DNA of 64,000 bases from Bacillota bacterium (GCA_023409535.1 JAEYGZ010000027.1:496001-560000), one strand, 5' to 3'. Shown: positions 35,755 to 45,545, counted from the stretch's first letter. Notes: generated by a model not told the origin, from the sequence alone. Numbers and translations: made by a program.

Positions 35755-37065
35755 GTGAAAAAATTTGCTAAAAGCTTTATGTTAGGTGCTGCAACAGCAG
35801 CGCATCAAGTAGAAGGAAATAATATATATAGTGATTACTGGGCACAGGAACAGGTTCCTCATTCCATGTTTAACGAACCGTCTCTGGATGCTGTTGACCA
35901 TTATAACCGTTACGAGGAAGACATCAGACTTCTGGCTGAAGCCGGATTGAATACTTACCGTTTTTCTGCTGAGTGGGCAAGAATTCAGCCGGAACCGGAG
36001 GCGTGGGATAACAAGGAAGTCGAGCATTACCGCAATGTTCTGAAATACTGCCATACCAATGGCGTGATACCGATTGTCACAATGCATCATTTTTCCTCTC
36101 CGAAATGGCTGATTACGCAAGGAGGATGGGAAAACCCGGAGGTTGTGGGCAAGTTTGCGGCATATTGTAAGCGTCTGGCCGGAGAACTGGGGGACCAGAT
36201 GGAATATGTCTGCACCATCAATGAAGCAAATATGCGGCTTCAGCTTACAGCATTAATGAAAGATATGAAGAACCGTATACAGGAACAGAAGCCGGAAGGA
36301 TCAGCTTCAGAAAGTGATGTCCAGGTTGGCATCAATCTAAATAAGGAGAACATGATGCTGGGCATGCTGGAGACTGCGCAGGCCTTTGGGCTTAAGGATC
36401 CGGCAAAGCTGCATACCTTTGTTTCCATGTGCACTCAGGAAGGTGACCTTTTGGTGATGCGTGCCCATGAGGCGGCAAGAGCTGCATTGAAAGAAATATG
36501 TCCGCATTTGAAGGTAGGATTGACCTTATCCCTGCATGATATGCAGCCGTATCCGGGTGGAGAGGAATTTGCAGAAAAAGAATGGGACGAAGAGTTCCTG
36601 CATTATCTGCCCTATATCAGAAAGGATGATTTTCTTGGGGTACAGTGCTATTCAAGAAAGAGGTTTAATGAAAATGGGGTGGCACGTCCATCCGAAGGGG
36701 CAAGACAGACACAAATGGGGTATGAAGATTATCCCCTGGGAATTGCTAATGTAATCCGGGCTGTGGCAAAGGAATTTAAAGGGGATTTGATTGTAACGGA
36801 AAATGGAATTGCAACGGACGACGACAGCAGACGCTGTGAGTTTATTAAAGAAGCGGCAGAAGGAATCCGGGAATGCATCAATGACGGAATTCCTGTAAAG
36901 GGATATATGTACTGGTCACTTCTGGATAACTTTGAGTGGCAAAAAGGATTTTCCATGACCTTTGGTCTGATTGCTGTGAACAGGGCAACTCAGACACGTT
37001 ATCCCAAGGAAAGTCTTAAAGTATTAGGGTCACTTGCGGAAAAACAGAGGATTTTAAGGAGATAA
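35755..37065 (+). CDS. GH1 family beta-glucosidase
   Basis: A 436-residue GH1 enzyme starting at GTG behind AAGGAAGGA. The acid/base is Glu157 in CTINEANM and the nucleophile Glu349 in IVTENGIATDD; the N-terminal FMLGAATAAHQVEG and LAEAGLNTYRFSAEWARI are typical. No signal peptide. It probably cleaves beta-glucosides or disaccharide glycosides released after rhamnose removal. The protein is slightly shorter than most GH1 enzymes (about 450 residues). The next gene begins 4 bp after its stop, so the two are coupled. Glucosidase versus another beta-glycosidase cannot be settled by eye. Confidence 0.92.
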   Translation: MKKFAKSFMLGAATAAHQVEGNNIYSDYWAQEQVPHSMFNEPSLDAVDHYNRYEEDIRLLAEAGLNTYRFSAEWARIQPEPEAWDNKEVEHYRNVLKYCHTNGVIPIVTMHHFSSPKWLITQGGWENPEVVGKFAAYCKRLAGELGDQMEYVCTINEANMRLQLTALMKDMKNRIQEQKPEGSASESDVQVGINLNKENMMLGMLETAQAFGLKDPAKLHTFVSMCTQEGDLLVMRAHEAARAALKEICPHLKVGLTLSLHDMQPYPGGEEFAEKEWDEEFLHYLPYIRKDDFLGVQCYSRKRFNENGVARPSEGARQTQMGYEDYPLGIANVIRAVAKEFKGDLIVTENGIATDDDSRRCEFIKEAAEGIRECINDGIPVKGYMYWSLLDNFEWQKGFSMTFGLIAVNRATQTRYPKESLKVLGSLAEKQRILRR

Positions 37066-37069
37066 TATC

Positions 37070-39292
37070 ATGCGACAGAATATAATTCTTGACCAATGGA
37101 ATTTTGTGAAGAATGCTGAAAATGCGGAACAGGCTGTAACAGAAAAAGGTATTCCTGTCACCTTGCCGCATACCTGGAATGCCATCGACGGGCAGGATGG
37201 CGGTAATGACTATTACCGTGGTACCTGCTGGTATGTAAGAAACTTGGAATGTCCTGATATACCTGCAGGCGGCAGAGCATATCTTGAGTTTAACGGTGCT
37301 GCCATGACGGCGGAGGTTTACTTCAATGGTATAAGGCTTGCCGGACATGAGGGAGGATATTCCGCTTTCCGCGTTGATATAACAGAATATTTGCAGGATG
37401 AGAATACACTGGCGGTGTCTGTGGATAATTCGGACAATGACCGTGTATATCCCCAAAAGGCAGATTTTACATTCTACGGCGGATTGTACCGTGAGGTGAA
37501 GCTTATCATTGTGCCGGAACGCCATTTTACGCTTGACCACTATGGCAGCAACGGTATTCGCATTACACCTGCTGTAAACGGTGAGAATGCTCAGGTTACG
37601 GTAGATGTATGGGTAAAAGGAAATCCTGAGTCTGTAGTTATCACTCTGGACGGAATAAGGCAAAGAGCATCCGTGCAGGACGGACGGGCGCAGGTTATTT
37701 TTACGATTAATCATGTCCATCTGTGGGATGGTGTAAATGACCCTTATTTGTATACTGCAGTTGCCGAGCTTCCTGAGGATACAGTCAGTGCGCGCTTTGG
37801 CTGCCGCAGCTTTGCTATTGATGCAGAAAAAGGATTTTTACTCAACGGCCGCAGCTATCCGCTGCGGGGTGTATCAAGACATCAGGACCGGGCTGGCGCA
37901 GGCAATGCACTTACACAGGAGATGCACCGGGAGGATATGGCTATCATAAAGGAAATCGGAGCGAACACAATTCGTCTTGCGCATTATCAGCACGACCAGT
38001 TCTTCTATGACCTGTGTGATGAGGCCGGTATGATCGTATGGGCGGAAATTCCATACATAACAAAGCATATGCCGAATGGACGGGAAAATACGCTGAGTCA
38101 GATGAGAGAACTTATTATTCAGTGCTATAACCACCCTTCCATCGTTTGCTGGGGGCTCTCAAACGAAATAACTGCAGCGAATGCTGTAACGGAAGATTTA
38201 TTGGAAAATCATCGATTGCTGAATGAGCTGTGCCACTCTCTTGATAAAACGCGTCCGACTACCATGGCCGATGTGTTCATGCTGGAGATAGAAAACCCTA
38301 TCCTGGAAATCCCCGATATCAACAGCTATAACCTTTATTTCGGCTGGTATTTGGGGGAACTTGAGGAAAACGACTCCTTTTTTGACAAATACCATTCCCA
38401 ATATCCAAACCGCTGCATCGGCTTCTCTGAGTACGGTGCAGATGCAAATCCCCGCTTTCAGACAGCGGCGCCGGAGAGGGGAGACTATACTGAGACATAT
38501 CAGGCCGTGTATCATGAGCATATGATTAACATGATCAATGAGCGGCCTTATCTTTGGGCGACACACGTGTGGAATATGTTTGATTTTGCAGCGGATGGGC
38601 GCGATGAGGGCGGTGAGCACGGTTTGAACCAGAAGGGGCTTGTTACCATGGACCGCAAGCTCAAAAAAGATGCTTTTTATCTCTACAAGGCATACTGGAG
38701 TAAAGAAGCGTTTGTACATCTGTGCGGAAGCCGTTATGTGGACAGAACGGAAGATATCACGGAGATCACGATATATTCCAACCAAGGTACGATCGCTTTA
38801 TATGTGGATGATAAGCTGTTTGCTGAGCAGCAGGGGAAATGTGTGTTTAAATTCCGGATTCCTATCACAGGCGAGCATGTTATACAGGCAAAAGCAGGGG
38901 AATATTCCAGTACACTTCAGATTCGAAAGGTCCTGCAGCCGAATATGGATTATAAATTTTCCAAAGGCGGCGATATCACTAACTGGTTTGATAAAGATGA
39001 TTTTAAACCAGGTTATTATTCTATCAAAGATACGCTGGGTGAGCTGGAAGGACATCCGCAGACAGCTATCCTCCTGGGACAGCTGATGTCGAAAAATACT
39101 GCCAGCCGCGGTGATGTTGCGGAAAGTGTGAAAGACAATCCCAATCTGAAAAAGATGATGATGAAAACGACACTGGAAAGCACGCTGAAACATATGAGTG
39201 ACACGATAAAGGCCGAACAGGTAAAGGCGTTGAATGATGCGCTGCAGCAGATTAAAAAGCCGGAAGTAAATTCCGATGCCGTAATAGATTAA
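37070..39292 (+). CDS. GH2 family beta-glycosidase with unusual helical C-terminus
   Basis: A 740-residue GH2 enzyme. N-terminal jelly roll (LPHTWNAIDGQDGGNDYYRG, TFYGGLYREVKLI), Ig-like domain, TIM barrel (LRGVSRHQDRAGAGNALT) with acid/base Glu366 in WGLSNEITAA and nucleophile Glu454 in IGFSEYGAD. After a short beta domain a ~100-residue, charge-rich, mostly helical tail follows (ITNWFDKDDFKPGYYSIKDT to the end) that is not part of the standard GH2 fold. No signal peptide. Coupled to the GH1 gene. Beta-galactosidase or beta-glucuronidase type; exact specificity unknown. Confidence 0.92.
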   Translation: MRQNIILDQWNFVKNAENAEQAVTEKGIPVTLPHTWNAIDGQDGGNDYYRGTCWYVRNLECPDIPAGGRAYLEFNGAAMTAEVYFNGIRLAGHEGGYSAFRVDITEYLQDENTLAVSVDNSDNDRVYPQKADFTFYGGLYREVKLIIVPERHFTLDHYGSNGIRITPAVNGENAQVTVDVWVKGNPESVVITLDGIRQRASVQDGRAQVIFTINHVHLWDGVNDPYLYTAVAELPEDTVSARFGCRSFAIDAEKGFLLNGRSYPLRGVSRHQDRAGAGNALTQEMHREDMAIIKEIGANTIRLAHYQHDQFFYDLCDEAGMIVWAEIPYITKHMPNGRENTLSQMRELIIQCYNHPSIVCWGLSNEITAANAVTEDLLENHRLLNELCHSLDKTRPTTMADVFMLEIENPILEIPDINSYNLYFGWYLGELEENDSFFDKYHSQYPNRCIGFSEYGADANPRFQTAAPERGDYTETYQAVYHEHMINMINERPYLWATHVWNMFDFAADGRDEGGEHGLNQKGLVTMDRKLKKDAFYLYKAYWSKEAFVHLCGSRYVDRTEDITEITIYSNQGTIALYVDDKLFAEQQGKCVFKFRIPITGEHVIQAKAGEYSSTLQIRKVLQPNMDYKFSKGGDITNWFDKDDFKPGYYSIKDTLGELEGHPQTAILLGQLMSKNTASRGDVAESVKDNPNLKKMMMKTTLESTLKHMSDTIKAEQVKALNDALQQIKKPEVNSDAVID

Positions 39293-39330
39293 GAAAGTGG
39301 CACAGTAAAGAATAGGTCCACGATATTAAT

Positions 39331-39481
39331 AATTATATTGGTTGCCGTTTCCTTTATTGCAGCATCAGTTGGTATACGGAATAATTTAAGAAGCAATGCT
39401 GCAGACATTGAGTATGACCGATAAATATCTTCAATTTGGCATAGTTTCCATAATGTATACAGTGATAAAATATACGGTGGG
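39331..39481 (+). pseudogene. Fossil of a methyl-accepting chemotaxis protein gene
   Basis: The 275-bp gap between the GH2 and DUF4038 genes contains a decayed copy of the N-terminal region of a chemoreceptor. Read in one frame it gives SFIAASVGIRNN and then a stop, against SFIVASTGIRNN in the intact gene at 43105. DNA similarity continues past the stop, with a shift, through the codons matching KYLQFGIDSI and IQYTVD up to about 39481. It corresponds to roughly residues 50-105 of the intact receptor; the rest is deleted. Nothing suggests it is translated. Confidence 0.75.
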
Positions 39482-39566
39482 TACCATAGATATCAGAAGA
39501 TTACGGGATGTGGGAGAAAGAAGGTAAGAAGGGTTATATTTATGTAATAAAGGAGGAGTATAGTAT

Positions 39567-41111
39567 ATGAAAAAGATAAGCCGGTTTGATGTTTTTGAGA
39601 AAAGAATGAATGGACCAAAACCTGATGCTTCATGTGTCAAGACGGATTTTACTGCGACATTTAGTAAAGATAATAAAAAGCTTCAGGTCAAAGGATTTTA
39701 TAACGGAGATGGTGAATACATTGTGCGCTTTATGCCTGAGGAAATAGGTATATGGCAGTATGAATTAAGTTTAAAAGCTTCTGAGCAAATAGGGGAAGCC
39801 GGATCTTTTGAGTGTGTTAGTGAAACAGGGAACAATCACGGACCTGTTATTCTCGACGGTCTGAATTTTCAATATGCCGACGGTTCAAAATATATACCGA
39901 TAGGAACCACATTATATGCATGGATTCATCAGACCAAGCAGCTTATTGAAACGACAATTGATACACTGTCAAAAAGCCCTTTTAATAAGGTTCGCATGTG
40001 TGTATTTCCGAAGAGTATGATGTATAACAATAACGAACCGGAGCTATTTCCTTTTGAAAGAAGTTCAGAAGGAAAATGGGATGTTCATAAACCAAACTTT
40101 GAATTTTGGAAACACTTGGAGAAGCAGCTGAAAGCGCTTATGGTCTTGGGTATTGAGGCTGATTTGATTTTATTCCACCCATATGACAGGTGGGGTTTCT
40201 CCGAGTTAAGCAGGGAAGATAATCTGACATACCTTGATTACTGTATAAGAAGATTATCAGCTTTCAGGAACATCTGGTGGAGCCTGGCCAATGAATATGA
40301 TATGGTATTCAACAAGAATGAAGAAGACTGGGAGGCTTTTGGTAAATTTATAAGCAGTGAAGATAAGTATCACCATTTGATATCAGTACATAACTGGCTT
40401 AGAGTATATGATGCATCCAAACCATGGATTACCCACTGTTCCATTCAGACAAACAGTTTTCAAAATACTAAAATATTCAGAGATCAATATAAAAAGCCTG
40501 TCATGATTGATGAGTGCAGATATGAGGGAGATATCGAACCCTCCTGGGGGAATATATCAGCTTTTGAGATGGTTCACAGATTTTGGTCGGTTATGATACT
40601 TGGTGGCTACTGCACGCACGGAGAAACTTTTCATAGGGAAGATGAGGTCCTTTGGTGGGCGAAGGGCGGGGAATTACACGGACAGAGTGTAAAACGTATT
40701 GCTTTTTTGAAGGATATCATGTACGGATTGGATGGGGCAATACAGACGGACCAAGGCAGATTTGATATAAATCCTAATGATACGGATGCAGAGTCAAAGC
40801 TTGAGGCAGCACAGAATAACCCATTTGCAAAAGCTATTTTAAGTCTTGATCCTGTCGCGTTTAATGATTTAAGGCACGGAATGATATCCTACTCGGGAAG
40901 ACACAAGGACAAATACATAATAACGTATTTAGGGCGAACATGTCGCTGCTTCATTGATATCGAGCTGCCGGAAAATGGTGCAGAATATTCAATAGAAGTA
41001 ATCGATATTTGGGAAATGACCCGTGTAACTGTACTTGCAAGAGCAAAAGGAAAAACAAGAATAGAGCTTCCGGGAAAAGAGGGGATAGCAGTGATTGCTA
41101 CCCAGATATAA
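39567..41111 (+). CDS. DUF5060-DUF4038 family glycosidase, GH140-like (possible apiosidase)
   Basis: A 514-residue protein with an N-terminal Ig-like DUF5060 region (1-~90), a DUF4038-type TIM barrel (~100-420) and a C-terminal DUF5605-like beta domain. The catalytic pair of a clan GH-A enzyme is evident: acid/base Glu243 in SLANEYDM and nucleophile Glu316 in VMIDECRYEGD. DUF4038 is the domain of the GH140 apiosidases that act on rhamnogalacturonan II, so apiose release is a real possibility, strengthened by the apiose-type catabolic operon at 50544. Membership of GH140 itself is not proven; other DUF4038 proteins have unknown substrates. No signal peptide; AAAGGAGG precedes the ATG. Confidence 0.75.
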   Translation: MKKISRFDVFEKRMNGPKPDASCVKTDFTATFSKDNKKLQVKGFYNGDGEYIVRFMPEEIGIWQYELSLKASEQIGEAGSFECVSETGNNHGPVILDGLNFQYADGSKYIPIGTTLYAWIHQTKQLIETTIDTLSKSPFNKVRMCVFPKSMMYNNNEPELFPFERSSEGKWDVHKPNFEFWKHLEKQLKALMVLGIEADLILFHPYDRWGFSELSREDNLTYLDYCIRRLSAFRNIWWSLANEYDMVFNKNEEDWEAFGKFISSEDKYHHLISVHNWLRVYDASKPWITHCSIQTNSFQNTKIFRDQYKKPVMIDECRYEGDIEPSWGNISAFEMVHRFWSVMILGGYCTHGETFHREDEVLWWAKGGELHGQSVKRIAFLKDIMYGLDGAIQTDQGRFDINPNDTDAESKLEAAQNNPFAKAILSLDPVAFNDLRHGMISYSGRHKDKYIITYLGRTCRCFIDIELPENGAEYSIEVIDIWEMTRVTVLARAKGKTRIELPGKEGIAVIATQI

Positions 41112-41156
41112 GAATAAATTGGTCCATTTTTAACAGAGGGAGAGGAGGAAACAGAT

Positions 41157-42959
41157 ATGAAATATTTTTGTAATCCGGTAAACATAGATTACCGGTATCA
41201 ATTCAATCAAAGAATGCAAATGGGTGAAATCCAGGTTGCCAGGGAAGCAGCAGATCCATCCATGATATTTTTTCAGGGAAAGTATTATATCTTTGCTTCC
41301 ATGACGTTAAGCGTGTGGAGCTCAGCGGATCTGGTAAATTGGGAAAGCCACAGGCTTCCTGATAACCTGCCGCTCTATGATTATGCTCCTGATGTAAGAG
41401 TTATGGGGGAATACGTTTATTTCAGCGCTTCAAAAAAGGGAGAAATCTGTAATTACTACCGTACAAAGGATATCGTAAACGGGCCTTATGAGGAAATTCC
41501 GGGAACCTTTGATTTCTGGGATCCCCATCTGTTTCAGGACGAAGATGGAAAAGTGTACTTTTATTGGGGCTGTGCCAATACAACACCGCTCTGGGGCGTT
41601 GAACTGGACCCGGATACCTTAAAGCCTGTGGGTGAAAAAAAGGAATTGATCTTTGGAGACGCGCTTGCTAAGGGCTATGAACGGGTTGGAGAGGATCATT
41701 CGCTTCCACCGTTATCTGAAGAGCTGGTAGAAATTAAATATCAGGAATACTTAAAAGCACAGGGGATGAAGGAGGAGCAGCTGCCGGTAGAGTATCGTCC
41801 GCTTGTGAAAGGAATGATGAGCAACCGGCCTTATATTGAAGGAGCGTGGATGGATAAATACCAGGGAAGGTATTATCTGCAGTATGCATGCTCCGGAACG
41901 CAGTATAACGGATATTCAGATGGTGTCTATCTCTCTGATCATCCGTTGGGACCCTATATTCTGGCGAGGAATAATCCCTATTCTTATAAGCCGGGCGGCT
42001 TTCTGCCGGGAGCCGGACATGGTTCTACCATGAAGGATTGCCATGATAATTTGTGGCATGCGGCGACGATGCGTATCAGTAAGAATCATCAGTTTGAGCG
42101 TCGTGTTGGTATCTGGCCTGCCGGTTTTGACAGGGATGGCGAGCTTTTTTGCAATCAAAGATACGGGGATTGGCCTTTGGGCGTGGAACAGGCATGGATG
42201 GATCCCTGGAAGGAGCCGGAGTGGTATCTGTTAAGCTGCGGGAAGAAGGTAACGGCTTCTTCTTATGAGGAAGGAAAAGGGCCTGAAAATGCAGCGGATG
42301 AAAATATCCAAACCTGGTGGAGGGCAGCAACCGATCAACCGGGTCAGTGGCTTTTAATGGATTTGGAAGGGACATATGATGTCCATGCGATCCAGGTCAA
42401 TTTTGCGGATGATAAGATAGAGATTCCGGTGCCGGGCAAAATCAGAGGAACAACTCAGGCGCGCTATATTGAGGAAGCCGATCAGGCTACCCGTTGGATA
42501 CTGGAAGGTTCTCCTGATGGGAAGGAATATTTTATACTGGAAGATAAATCCCAGGCACATACGGAGCTGCCTCATGATTTAATCGTAAAGGAAGAAGGAG
42601 TAAAGCTTCGTTTCCTGAAGCTGACTATTATAGAAGTCCCCTATCATCAAAACCCCTGTATTTCGGGACTTCGTGTGTTTGGTATCGGACAGGGCAGGAA
42701 ACCCGGTAAACCGGTATTTCATGTAACGCAGGTAAGCGATATTGATATGAAAGTGACGATTGAGGATACGGGAGCCGTTGGGTACAACATTTTATGGGGA
42801 CATGCTCCGGATAAGCTATATCACAGTTATATGGTTTTTGGACTTGAGAAATCGATTGGAGCTCTGGTAAAGGGAGAGCAATATTATGTGAGGGTAGATG
42901 CTTTTAACGAAGCGGGGATTACAGAGGGGCAGACGATAAAGGTACATAATATGGCCTAA
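41157..42959 (+). CDS. GH43 glycosidase with F5/8 type C and fibronectin III domains
   Basis: A 600-residue modular enzyme. GH43 propeller at 1-~350 with general base Asp33 (REAADPSMIF), modulator Asp122 (FWDPHLFQDEDG) and general acid Glu228 (YIEGAWMDK). A discoidin-type F5/8C carbohydrate-binding domain follows at ~360-510 (VTASSYEEGKGPENAADEN, TWWRAATDQPGQWLLMDL), then a fibronectin III-like domain to the end. No signal peptide despite the binding modules, so these act on soluble oligosaccharides in the cytoplasm. GGAGGA precedes the ATG. Likely alpha-L-arabinofuranosidase, beta-xylosidase or exo-galactanase type. Confidence 0.9.
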   Translation: MKYFCNPVNIDYRYQFNQRMQMGEIQVAREAADPSMIFFQGKYYIFASMTLSVWSSADLVNWESHRLPDNLPLYDYAPDVRVMGEYVYFSASKKGEICNYYRTKDIVNGPYEEIPGTFDFWDPHLFQDEDGKVYFYWGCANTTPLWGVELDPDTLKPVGEKKELIFGDALAKGYERVGEDHSLPPLSEELVEIKYQEYLKAQGMKEEQLPVEYRPLVKGMMSNRPYIEGAWMDKYQGRYYLQYACSGTQYNGYSDGVYLSDHPLGPYILARNNPYSYKPGGFLPGAGHGSTMKDCHDNLWHAATMRISKNHQFERRVGIWPAGFDRDGELFCNQRYGDWPLGVEQAWMDPWKEPEWYLLSCGKKVTASSYEEGKGPENAADENIQTWWRAATDQPGQWLLMDLEGTYDVHAIQVNFADDKIEIPVPGKIRGTTQARYIEEADQATRWILEGSPDGKEYFILEDKSQAHTELPHDLIVKEEGVKLRFLKLTIIEVPYHQNPCISGLRVFGIGQGRKPGKPVFHVTQVSDIDMKVTIEDTGAVGYNILWGHAPDKLYHSYMVFGLEKSIGALVKGEQYYVRVDAFNEAGITEGQTIKVHNMA

Positions 42960-43104
42960 CAGCCGATAAGTGACACAGATAAATCAATTACTTTACCCTA
43001 TGAAGTAAACAGTTATTAATAATTAATAAGATCAGGAGAAATGCTTTTATATGCCACGAAAGATGATAAATTAAGGCACGGATACAAGATGGGAGGAAAG
43101 AAAT

Positions 43105-45216
43105 TTGAGAAAGAACATGAGATTTCTGAATAAAAATGGAGTTAAAAATGAGGAAGCCAAAAGAAAGATAAATTTTATAAGCCATATTCCATTAATTAAA
43201 GGAACATCATCACTTCGTTTTAAATTGATTACATCATTTACTATTCCGCTGGCATTTATCATTATATTAGGTAGTGTCTCATTTATAGTAGCATCAACGG
43301 GTATCCGGAATAATTATCAGGAATCATCTCTTCAGACATTGAGCATGACCGGAAAATACCTTCAGTTCGGTATAGATTCTATCGAGGATACAGCAATACA
43401 ATATACGGTGGATAAGACAATCAATTCCTATTTTTCCGACTGGTACAAAGATGATGTAATAGAAAAAAACAGTGCTATGACGACTATAAAAGATACCGTT
43501 AATGCAAAAAAAGCGACTGATTCTTTTATTCAAAATATTTATATGATATCAGACAAAGCAGGATCGATAACAACGATTAACAATTCAACAAAGGATCTTT
43601 ATACTGAATTGCTTGAAAGTGATCCTGCTCAATCGATAGCCGATAATAAAGCAGGTACGATATGGAGCGGACAGAACAATCAGATAGATGAAATTTTAGG
43701 AACGAAAAATTCTGATTATTCCTTACGGTTATTGAAAGGTATGCAAACAGCAAACGGCTTTGTTATAATTGATGTCAGTGCAAAAACTGTAAAAGATATT
43801 CTAAAAGATTTACAATTTGAAGAATCAGGTTTTCTTGGAATGGTAACGGAAGACGGAAAGGAAATCACCGCAGAGGAATATAATGACACGATTTTCTTTG
43901 ATAAGGATTTTTACAAACAAGCGCTGGTATCTGATAAAGATAATGGTTCTGAATATGTAAATTATAAAAACACTGAGTTCCTATTCCTATATTCTAAGGT
44001 AGGTAAATCCGGTGCAATGTTTTGTGCGCTCATGCCTAAGGAGATTATTACGAAACAGGCAGATAATATTAAACTGGTTACAGTCATTATAGCAATCGCC
44101 TCCTGTTTTATAGCTATTTCTATAGGCTTTACGATATCAAATGGCATTGATAAGACGATTAAAGGTATTATACTGAAATTAAAGGATGCTGCCAAAGGTG
44201 ATTTAACTGTGGAATTTCAATCGAAGCGGAAGGATGAGTTCCGTTTATTAATCAATGAGATTCAGCATACCTTTGTTAATATGAAGCAATTGATACAAAA
44301 GGCGAATTTGTCAAGTATTGAATTGAAGGAATCCTCTGTGAATGTATCGGAAACATCAACGGAGTTTTTAAAATCTTCAAAAGATATAACCTCCTCTATC
44401 CAGGAAATTGAACAAGGTATCATGCAGCAGGCGAAAGATGCGGAAGAATGCCTTCAATATATGGATAATCTATCGAATAAAATCATAGTCGTTAGTGATG
44501 ATACCAAAGAAATAAGTCAGCTTGCGGATAACACCAAGATAAGCATTCATCAGGGTACCGATTGTACCTATGACCTAAACACACAGACAAAATCCACAAT
44601 TCAAATTACGACTAATATTATTAACGAAATACAGAAACTGGTGGAAAAATCTGTGTCAATAAATAATATATCCAATGTAATCAGTGAGATAGCAGGCAGT
44701 ACGAATCTGCTATCACTGAATGCATCGATTGAAGCAGCCAGAGCCGGAGATGCCGGAAGAGGGTTTGCTGTTGTAGCAAGTGAAATCAGGAGCTTGGCAG
44801 AACAGTCAAAGCAATCTGCTGATGAGATTAAGAAAATTATTAACAGTATTCAAGAGGGAATTGGTAGTGTATTAAGAACAGCCCAGGCCTCCGGTGAAGT
44901 ACTGCAGGCACAAGAGGAGGCTGTGAAGAATACAACAGATTCTTATCAGAATATAAACGAGAATGTTGAAAAACTTATGCTGCGCTTATCAAATATTACT
45001 GAAAATGTTAGTAATATAGAAGACGCCAGAAAAAGAACGCTTGGAGCGATAGAGAATATATCTGCAGTTTTAGAGGAGATAGCTGCTTCCTCCAATACGG
45101 TAAATCAAACCTCGCAAGAACAGCTTAGATCAGTAGAGACGTTGAATCAATCTGCCGTATCTCTGAATGATAATGCGGATGAGCTGATAGAAGCGATTCA
45201 TAAATTCACTGTCTAG
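43105..45216 (+). CDS. Methyl-accepting chemotaxis protein
   Basis: A 703-residue membrane chemoreceptor starting at TTG, eight bases after GGAGG. A basic cytoplasmic leader, first membrane segment at ~38-60, an extracellular Cache-like ligand region to ~312, second membrane segment at ~313-335, HAMP to ~390, and the long signalling coiled coil with the conserved tip NLLSLNASIEAARAGDAGRG and FAVVASEIRSLAEQS that contacts CheA/CheW. No C-terminal CheR-binding pentapeptide. Its place behind glycosidase genes suggests that it tracks a plant sugar. A truncated relative lies at 39331. Confidence 0.94.
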   Translation: MRKNMRFLNKNGVKNEEAKRKINFISHIPLIKGTSSLRFKLITSFTIPLAFIIILGSVSFIVASTGIRNNYQESSLQTLSMTGKYLQFGIDSIEDTAIQYTVDKTINSYFSDWYKDDVIEKNSAMTTIKDTVNAKKATDSFIQNIYMISDKAGSITTINNSTKDLYTELLESDPAQSIADNKAGTIWSGQNNQIDEILGTKNSDYSLRLLKGMQTANGFVIIDVSAKTVKDILKDLQFEESGFLGMVTEDGKEITAEEYNDTIFFDKDFYKQALVSDKDNGSEYVNYKNTEFLFLYSKVGKSGAMFCALMPKEIITKQADNIKLVTVIIAIASCFIAISIGFTISNGIDKTIKGIILKLKDAAKGDLTVEFQSKRKDEFRLLINEIQHTFVNMKQLIQKANLSSIELKESSVNVSETSTEFLKSSKDITSSIQEIEQGIMQQAKDAEECLQYMDNLSNKIIVVSDDTKEISQLADNTKISIHQGTDCTYDLNTQTKSTIQITTNIINEIQKLVEKSVSINNISNVISEIAGSTNLLSLNASIEAARAGDAGRGFAVVASEIRSLAEQSKQSADEIKKIINSIQEGIGSVLRTAQASGEVLQAQEEAVKNTTDSYQNINENVEKLMLRLSNITENVSNIEDARKRTLGAIENISAVLEEIAASSNTVNQTSQEQLRSVETLNQSAVSLNDNADELIEAIHKFTV

Positions 45217-45301
45217 GGGACTATTCTCGTTTATGATTTCATAAACTGCTTCAAAGTGTTCCCCTACTCATATAAAGCGCCTCAGAATTTGAGTAGTCCC
45301 A

Positions 45302-45344
45302 AAATCAACATGCTCATAGCAAATGTCTATGAGCATGTTGATTT
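45302..45344 (+). terminator. Long perfect hairpin after the chemoreceptor gene
   Basis: Eighteen bases at 45302-45319 (AAATCAACATGCTCATAG) pair perfectly with 45327-45344 around a 7-base loop. The right arm ends in ATTT, so it can terminate the chemoreceptor transcript, although a long T-run is lacking. GGGACTA at 45217 and TAGTCCC at 45293 also pair. Confidence 0.65.
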
Positions 45345-45545
45345 ATATGACGTGATACGACAAATATAGTCCGTTGCCCTGGAGAGGAGGATGCAAAGGA
45401 ATATATCCGTATTATGAAATGGATTGCAGACAAGTTCGGAGGATTTCTCATAACCTGCAGCCACATAACCGTGACTGCATACAGTTGGATTATTAGTTAA
45501 CAGCATTAAATAATAATGATGTTAGTTAAAAGGAGGATATAGTGC
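45345..45545. other. Intergenic region without a recognised gene
   Basis: The stretch before the ABC exporter genes has a short open frame (about 45375-45497, reading EEDAKEYIRIMKWIADKFGG) without a good ribosome site; it may be a gene remnant. No MarR or TetR regulator, often found before such exporters, is present. AAAAGGAGG at its end belongs to the exporter gene. Confidence 0.3.

Noticed and set aside
43105..45216. Chemoreceptor as part of a complete chemotaxis operon
   Set aside because: No cheA, cheW, cheR or cheB gene is present in the window; it is an orphan receptor.
45375..45497. Short frame reading EEDAKEYIRIMKWIADKFGG
   Set aside because: Protein-like in part but with no start site, ribosome site or known family; kept only as a note on the intergenic region.
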